From positions 1-6,203 of the forward strand of contig SLSB01000320.1 of NCBI GenBank assembly GCA_007130675.1: a DNA stretch of 6,203 bases. Reading direction: 5' to 3'. This DNA is from Candidatus Hydrogenedentota bacterium. Its GTDB lineage: Bacteria > Hydrogenedentota > Hydrogenedentia > Hydrogenedentales > SLHB01. The notes below the pieces were generated by a model. The model was not told where the DNA came from. It saw only the letters and a program-made list of their open reading frames with translations, and searched no databases. Every line of letters starts with the position of its first letter. Position 1 is the stretch's first letter. The position numbers and the translations under genes were made by a program. Shown here piece by piece: positions 1 through 6,203 of this stretch.

Positions 1-2363
<2,363 letters not shown>

Positions 2364-2391
<28 letters not shown>

Positions 2392-3845
2392 TAGGAGTGG
2401 CCATCGCCATCTTTTGGCTGGTAGCCATGGGGCTGCTCGTACGGCGCGAGCTTGTCCCCCTGTTCCTTGGGCCTTCCCTTTCGGCGAGCTACGTCGCCAG
2501 CCCGACCGAAAGAACAATGCGCGTGCTGTCGCCCGACGGCCAGCCCTTGGGATACGTGAATTCGCAGACGATCCCCGAGACCGAACAGGGCCTTCCCGGC
2601 ACCCGGATATCTCTGCAGGCGGCCCTGAGAATGCAGTTCATGGGGGACCCCATCCGCCTTCACATGATAGGAACTGCCTGGATGGCCCGCACCGGCCGCA
2701 CGGGCACGTTCGATTTTACGGTGCGCTCAGAAGAGCACTCGGCGCGCTTCGAGGGCAAGCTCGATGGCGGCATGCTCGATGCCCGCGTGCACACCGCCGG
2801 GTATGTCTACCCCGTTGCGTTTCCGCTGGATCGCGAGATCGTCATTGGCGGCGTCGCGGGCACCAGCACTCTGCAGCTCGCCGCACTGAAACCCGGCGAT
2901 GAAGCCATCATTGAAACATTCGACCCGATGACGCTCACCATGGGCACGGCCAGAATCAAGTGCATCGGGGTCGAGCCTTACGGAGAAGGCGGGGATGCCC
3001 AGGAAGCGCGTGTTGTGACCGTAACGGTCCACGATACGGTTACAAAAGCCTGGATAGACGAGCACGGCGAGACGTTGCGGGCTGAAACACAGTTCGGGCT
3101 TGTGCTCGAACGCTCGGAACCGCACGAGGCCTATGCCGCGTATGCACGTGAGGTTCCCGCGGATTTGATCGACGCCGTGGCGATACGGCCTTCGGGGAAA
3201 CGGCCCATGCGCGACGCGACACGCATGGTTATCGCCGTGTCGGGAATTGGCGAGGACCGGACGTTGCCCGAAGACGACGCTCAACAGGCGCTCGACGACG
3301 GCCGCCTGGTCATCGCGCCACAGCCGCCGGGCGGCGCGGCCGCCGACCCCGGCTCGGAAGAATTGGCCGAGCATCTCGCGCCGCATCCTTTCATACAATC
3401 GGACCATCCGGATATCATGCGAACCGCAGCCGAGATAACGGCCGGAGCCGAAGACCCTTGGGAGAAGGCACAGCGCATTCATGACTGGGTGTTCGAGAAC
3501 ATAGACAAGAAGGGGGTGGCGAGCATCCCCTCCGCGCTCGAGGTGCTGAACATGCGCACGGGCGACTGCAACGAACATGCCGTGCTGTTCGCGGCCCTGG
3601 CGCGGGCCGAAGGCATTCCCACGCGCATCGTGCTCGGCGTAGTCTGGAGCGAAGAGCTGCAGGGGTTCTATTACCATGCATGGCCAGAGGTGTTTGTGGG
3701 GCAGTGGGTTTGGATGGACCCGACGTTCGGGCAGCGTGTGGCCGACGCGACCCACGTCAAACTGGTGGTGGGGGACATCGAGCGCTGGCCGCGCCTGATG
3801 GCGTTTCTGGGCAGGTTGCACATCGAAGTGCTCGAGGTGGAATAG
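2364..3845 (+). CDS. Membrane-anchored transglutaminase-like (Cys-His-Asp) protein
   Basis: This 493-residue protein has a transglutaminase-like fold at its C-terminus. Such bacterial domains act as thiol peptidases, amidases or acyltransferases, and the substrate here is unknown. The triad is complete: Cys402 in GDCNEHA, His438 in YYHAWPEV and Asp452 in WMDPT. The core begins near 345, with DWVFENI at 374-380, and ends with the family-typical DATHVKLVVGD. Residues 1-8 (MLRRHRKN) are basic and 9-26 are hydrophobic, forming a signal anchor with no lipobox cysteine, so the rest should face the periplasm or exterior. Residues about 30-310 look beta-rich and have no family I can name with certainty; the layout recalls LolA/DUF3108-like domains. 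A Pro/Ala/Gly linker lies at about 318-333. The GTG start at 2364 was chosen because it keeps the basic N-terminus. A later GTG at 2397 would remove those charges and sits directly on the GGAG. The gene overlaps secA by 28 bases, with only a weak purine stretch (about 2350-2355) as ribosome site. Family is confident; function is not. Confidence 0.93.
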
Positions 3846-3847
3846 CG

Positions 3848-3869
3848 CGGCAATCGCATCACGTTGCCG
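3848..3869. repeat. Small inverted repeat between the transglutaminase and ATPase genes
   Basis: CGGCAA (3848-3853) and TTGCCG (3864-3869) are perfect complements around a 10-base loop, with one possible extra T-G pair inside. An 8-base palindrome, GCATATGC, abuts it at 3870-3877. No run of T follows, so it is not a standard intrinsic terminator. It could be a weak hairpin that affects mRNA stability or access to the downstream ribosome site, or it could be chance in GC-rich DNA. Confidence 0.35.
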
Positions 3870-3878
3870 GCATATGCT

Positions 3879-3886
3879 GAGGAGGT
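3879..3886 (+). promoter_or_regulatory. Strong Shine-Dalgarno site for the ABC ATPase gene
   Basis: GAGGAGGT is a near-perfect match to the anti-Shine-Dalgarno end of 16S rRNA. It lies 12 bases before the ATG at 3899, slightly longer than the usual 5 to 9. No in-frame ATG, GTG or TTG lies between the two, so it supports the ATG at 3899. This is the only strong ribosome site in the window; the other two internal genes start inside their upstream neighbour. Confidence 0.8.
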
Positions 3887-3898
3887 TGGTAGCGCCTG

Positions 3899-4630
3899 AT
3901 GATAGAGATAAAGAACCTCGTAAAACGCTTTGGCGCGAACACCGCGGTAAACCATCTCACCCTGCACATCGAGGCAGGGGAGTTTTTCTGTTTTCTGGGT
4001 CCAAACGGGGCGGGCAAGACCACCACCATCAAGCTGCTCACCGGCTTGCTCAAACCCACCTCGGGCACGGCGATCATCGGCGGGCACAATATCCAGCTCG
4101 AGCCCGTCGCGGCAAAACAACTGCTCGGCTACATCCCCGACACGCCGTTTCTCTACGAAAAACTCACCGGACGCGAATTCATGCGGTTTGTCGCGGGCTT
4201 GTATCAAGTCCCGGAAGTCCGCGCCGCGCTGCGCACGGAAGAACTGCTCGAGATGTTCGAAATCCGCCACGTAGGCGACCAGCTCATCGAAGATTACAGC
4301 CACGGCATGCGCCAGAAGCTGTCGTTCGCCTCGTGTTTTCTGCACGAACCGAAGGTGGTCGTCGTCGATGAGCCCTGGGTCGGACTGGATCCCAAGAATA
4401 TCCGCTTTGTACGAGATTTTCTGCGAGACAAAACCCAAGACGGCGTGACCATTTTCATGTCCACGCATTCGCTGAGCGTCATCGAGGAAGCCGCCGACCG
4501 CATCGGAATCATCCACAACGGCAACCTGCTGCACACCGGCTCGCTTGCCGAGATCAAGGCCTTAAGCCGCACCCCGGGCAGTCTCGAGGACGTGTTTCTC
4601 GAACTGACCAACGCCGAGGCCGCGTCATGA
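3899..4630 (+). CDS. ABC transporter ATP-binding protein, EcsA-like
   Basis: This is a 243-residue cytoplasmic ATPase subunit, the usual length for a stand-alone ABC-2-type nucleotide-binding protein. It should dimerise and power the permease encoded next. Walker A is GPNGAGKT (34-41), the signature loop YSHGMRQK (133-140), Walker B VVVVDEP (153-159) with catalytic Glu158, the D-loop GLDP (162-165), and the switch histidine is His190 in STHS. The C-terminus ends in SLEDVFLELT, typical of this class. The Q-loop is unusual: the segment GYIPDTPFLYEKLTG (77-91) has Asp81 where most ABC ATPases carry glutamine. Remembered EcsA has YIPETPVLYEEL at this point, so the protein belongs with EcsA-type and related ATPases. 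Its stop overlaps the permease start by four bases (ATGA), so the two subunits are probably translated together. Substrate and direction of transport cannot be read from it; export or a membrane-remodelling role is most likely for this class. Confidence 0.96.
   Translation: MIEIKNLVKRFGANTAVNHLTLHIEAGEFFCFLGPNGAGKTTTIKLLTGLLKPTSGTAIIGGHNIQLEPVAAKQLLGYIPDTPFLYEKLTGREFMRFVAGLYQVPEVRAALRTEELLEMFEIRHVGDQLIEDYSHGMRQKLSFASCFLHEPKVVVVDEPWVGLDPKNIRFVRDFLRDKTQDGVTIFMSTHSLSVIEEAADRIGIIHNGNLLHTGSLAEIKALSRTPGSLEDVFLELTNAEAAS
4627..4630 (+). promoter_or_regulatory. ATGA stop/start overlap coupling ATPase and permease
   Basis: The ATPase stop TGA (4628-4630) shares two bases with the permease ATG (4627-4629). 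No strong Shine-Dalgarno sequence precedes it; the nearby bases GCCGAGGCCGCGTC hold only a short GAGG at about 4616-4619. Termination-reinitiation is the likely mode, which would keep the two subunits in balance. Confidence 0.8.
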
Positions 4631-6203
4631 CGCCACTCTGGGCCGCTATCTGGGTAAAGCTGCGCGTCAGCCGCCATACCGTCGCGTCCATTCGCCATCA
4701 GTCCTGGCTCAAGGTCGCTGTGGTATCGGTTTCGGCCGTGTTGCTGTGGATCGGGGTATTCTATGCCTTCTATAAGGGGCTCGGATGGCTTCAGAGCATC
4801 GGCTTCGACGCCGTGGGCGGCGGGCTGAATCTGGGTCGGCTGCTCATGGGCAGCCTCTTGTCCGTCCTCGCCCTGGCCCTGTTTCTCATGCTCACCTTCT
4901 CGAACGTGCTGATAGCGTTCTCGACCTTCTACCGCACCAAAGAGATGGTGTATCTCGTGCAGAGTCCCCTTACGGTCCATTCCCTGTTCGTTGCGCGTTT
5001 CGTCGAGTGCGTGTCGTTCAGCTCGTGGGCATCGGCCTACCTGGGCTCGCCCCTGATTCTGGCCTACGGCCTTGTGACGGACGCATCGCCCATGCTCTAT
5101 CTGGCCGCGGTGCTGGTATTCGTGCCGTTTGTCACCATTCCAGCGGCCATCGGGTGCATCATCACCATGGTGCTTACCCGCGTGTTTCCCATGGTGCGGA
5201 AATGGGTGCTTGTCGGCCTCGCGGGGGGTGCGCTCGCGGTGGTTTTTGCCTATCTTCGCGGAAGGTTTCTTGCCACTGATGTTTCCGCCCACGGGATGAT
5301 CGCGTTTGTGTTTGACGCCACCTCGCGAACCCAGTCGCCATTCCTGCCGAGCCATTGGGCCGCGCATGGCATTCTGACGGCCGCATCGGGCCGCTACGCC
5401 GAAAGTGCGTTCGACCTCATGCTCCTGGTGTCCAACGCGCTGTTTTTCTCCTGGATTGCCATGCACGCCGCAGGGTGGTTGTTTTACCCCGGATGGTCTT
5501 TCCTGAAAGGGTTCGACCGCCAACGCGTCAAGCCGCTCGACAAAGGGCTCCTGGGAAAGCTCGAGACCGTCTTGCGCAGTCTGCCCAATCCCTTCCAGGC
5601 ATTGGCTGTGAAAGACATCAAACTGTTCTGGCGCGATCCCACCCAATGGTCCCAATTCCTGATTTTTTTCGGCATCATGGCGGTCTACGTGGCCAACCTG
5701 CGCAACCGCTCGGCCATGCTCGATGCCGAGGCCTACCGCACGTTCATTGTCAGCCTCAACCTCGGCGCGTGCGCGCTGATCACCGCGACACTTACCAGCC
5801 GGTTCGTCTACCCGCTCGTGAGTCTCGAAGGCCAGCGGTTCTGGCTGCTCGGCCTAGCGCCGCTGACCTTCCGCCAGTTGCTCTGGCAAAAATACTGGCT
5901 CTGCGTGGCCACCACGGCTACCTTTTCCATTGGCGTGGTCGTGCTCTCGTGTGTCATCTTGGGCGTCGAACCCCTGGCCTTCTTTCTATCCCTCTACAGC
6001 ATCGCCATGGTTAACCTTGGACTCGCTGGAATGTCGGTGGGACTCGGAAGTCTCTATCCCAATTTCAACGAAGACAATCCAGCCCGTATCGTATCCGGCA
6101 TGGGGGGCACGCTGAACTTCCTGCTCAGCATCGCCTACATCGCCGCCATCGCCGCCGGCCAGACCGTAATGCTCCATTGGGGGCGGTTTACGCGCGCCGC
6201 AAC
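4627..6203 (+). CDS. ABC transporter permease, large multi-span ABC-2 type, 3'-truncated
   Basis: The frame opens at the ATG in ATGA (4627) and stays free of stops to the window end, giving 525 codons plus two bases. I read about eleven hydrophobic segments, near residues 30-50, 74-100, 119-150, 155-183, 193-210, 264-287, 343-358, 372-391, 427-447, 450-476 and 496-515. A polar stretch at 288-340 separates the first six from the rest. VKDIKLFWRDPTQWSQ (328-343) precedes segment seven, and LYPNFNEDNPARIVSG (476-491) precedes the last visible one. Both blocks resemble, from memory, the large putative permeases of Pfam ABC_tran_2 (PF16949). The first 30 residues are amphipathic and basic and probably lie on the cytoplasmic face. 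Start choice is firm because the overlap with the ATPase stop is the classic coupling arrangement. A single long chain may hold both halves of the pore-forming region or pair with itself. The substrate is unknown, and the C-terminus lies outside the window. Confidence 0.92.
   Translation, partial: MTPLWAAIWVKLRVSRHTVASIRHQSWLKVAVVSVSAVLLWIGVFYAFYKGLGWLQSIGFDAVGGGLNLGRLLMGSLLSVLALALFLMLTFSNVLIAFSTFYRTKEMVYLVQSPLTVHSLFVARFVECVSFSSWASAYLGSPLILAYGLVTDASPMLYLAAVLVFVPFVTIPAAIGCIITMVLTRVFPMVRKWVLVGLAGGALAVVFAYLRGRFLATDVSAHGMIAFVFDATSRTQSPFLPSHWAAHGILTAASGRYAESAFDLMLLVSNALFFSWIAMHAAGWLFYPGWSFLKGFDRQRVKPLDKGLLGKLETVLRSLPNPFQALAVKDIKLFWRDPTQWSQFLIFFGIMAVYVANLRNRSAMLDAEAYRTFIVSLNLGACALITATLTSRFVYPLVSLEGQRFWLLGLAPLTFRQLLWQKYWLCVATTATFSIGVVVLSCVILGVEPLAFFLSLYSIAMVNLGLAGMSVGLGSLYPNFNEDNPARIVSGMGGTLNFLLSIAYIAAIAAGQTVMLHWGRFTRAA

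Noticed and set aside
2397..2399. Alternative GTG start for the transglutaminase-like gene just after the secA stop
   Set aside because: The only ribosome-like bases (TAGGAG) run into the codon itself, and the start would delete the basic residues before the membrane helix. It remains possible but is less likely than 2364.
2727..3821. 364-codon open frame on the minus strand opposite the transglutaminase-like gene
   Set aside because: It lies wholly opposite a gene with a complete catalytic triad. GC-rich coding DNA gives few stops on the antisense strand, and the translation shows no recognisable domain.
3864..3892. Possible promoter (TTGCCG as -35) ahead of the ABC ATPase gene
   Set aside because: At 17 bases downstream the sequence is TGGTAG, a poor -10 match, and the TTGCCG is one arm of the inverted repeat.
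3874..4371. 165-codon plus-strand frame starting at the ATG just before the ribosome site
   Set aside because: It overlaps the ATPase in another frame and gives an Arg/His-rich translation. The ATPase has all its motifs in its own frame.
4294..5655. 453-codon open frame on the minus strand opposite the ATPase and permease
   Set aside because: It spans the junction of two clear plus-strand genes. Its translation is rich in His, Arg, Lys and Gln without hydrophobic cores or motifs, as expected of the antisense of membrane-protein codons.

Overview
This window holds four consecutive plus-strand genes packed with almost no intergenic DNA. In order they are the 3' part of secA (preprotein translocase ATPase), a membrane-anchored transglutaminase-like protein, an EcsA-like ABC transporter ATPase, and a large multi-span ABC permease that runs off the right edge. 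No RNA gene, mobile element, CRISPR array or convincing terminator is visible. The longest stretch without a gene is 53 bases (3846-3898).

The organism is a bacterium with GC-rich DNA, strong codon bias and NNC/NNG third positions throughout. SecA has the short form of nucleotide-binding domain 2 and a C-terminal zinc-binding SEC-C tail. All four genes share the same codon habits, including an exclusive use of CTC for leucine before glutamate, so nothing points to recent transfer. The sequence does not fix the phylum. An uncultured, Gram-negative-type lineage is a guess.

Layout: secA enters the window already in frame, with about 120 N-terminal residues including Walker A lying upstream, and ends at 2391. 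The transglutaminase-like gene starts inside secA at a GTG, overlapping it by 28 bases in another frame, and ends at 3845. A 53-base gap carries a small inverted repeat and a strong Shine-Dalgarno sequence. The ATPase gene (3899-4630) follows, then the permease gene, which starts in an ATGA stop/start overlap at 4627 and is still open at 6203.

How the genes may work together: the ATPase and permease almost certainly form one ABC-2-type transporter, as tight coupling and matching families indicate. The transglutaminase-like protein is predicted to sit in the cytoplasmic membrane with its Cys-His-Asp catalytic domain outside. Its overlap with secA suggests translation tied to that of the secretion motor. 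A link between protein export, an envelope thiol enzyme and an EcsA-like transporter is plausible from gene order, but it is inference. The region otherwise looks like ordinary chromosomal core and near-core sequence, not an accessory island.
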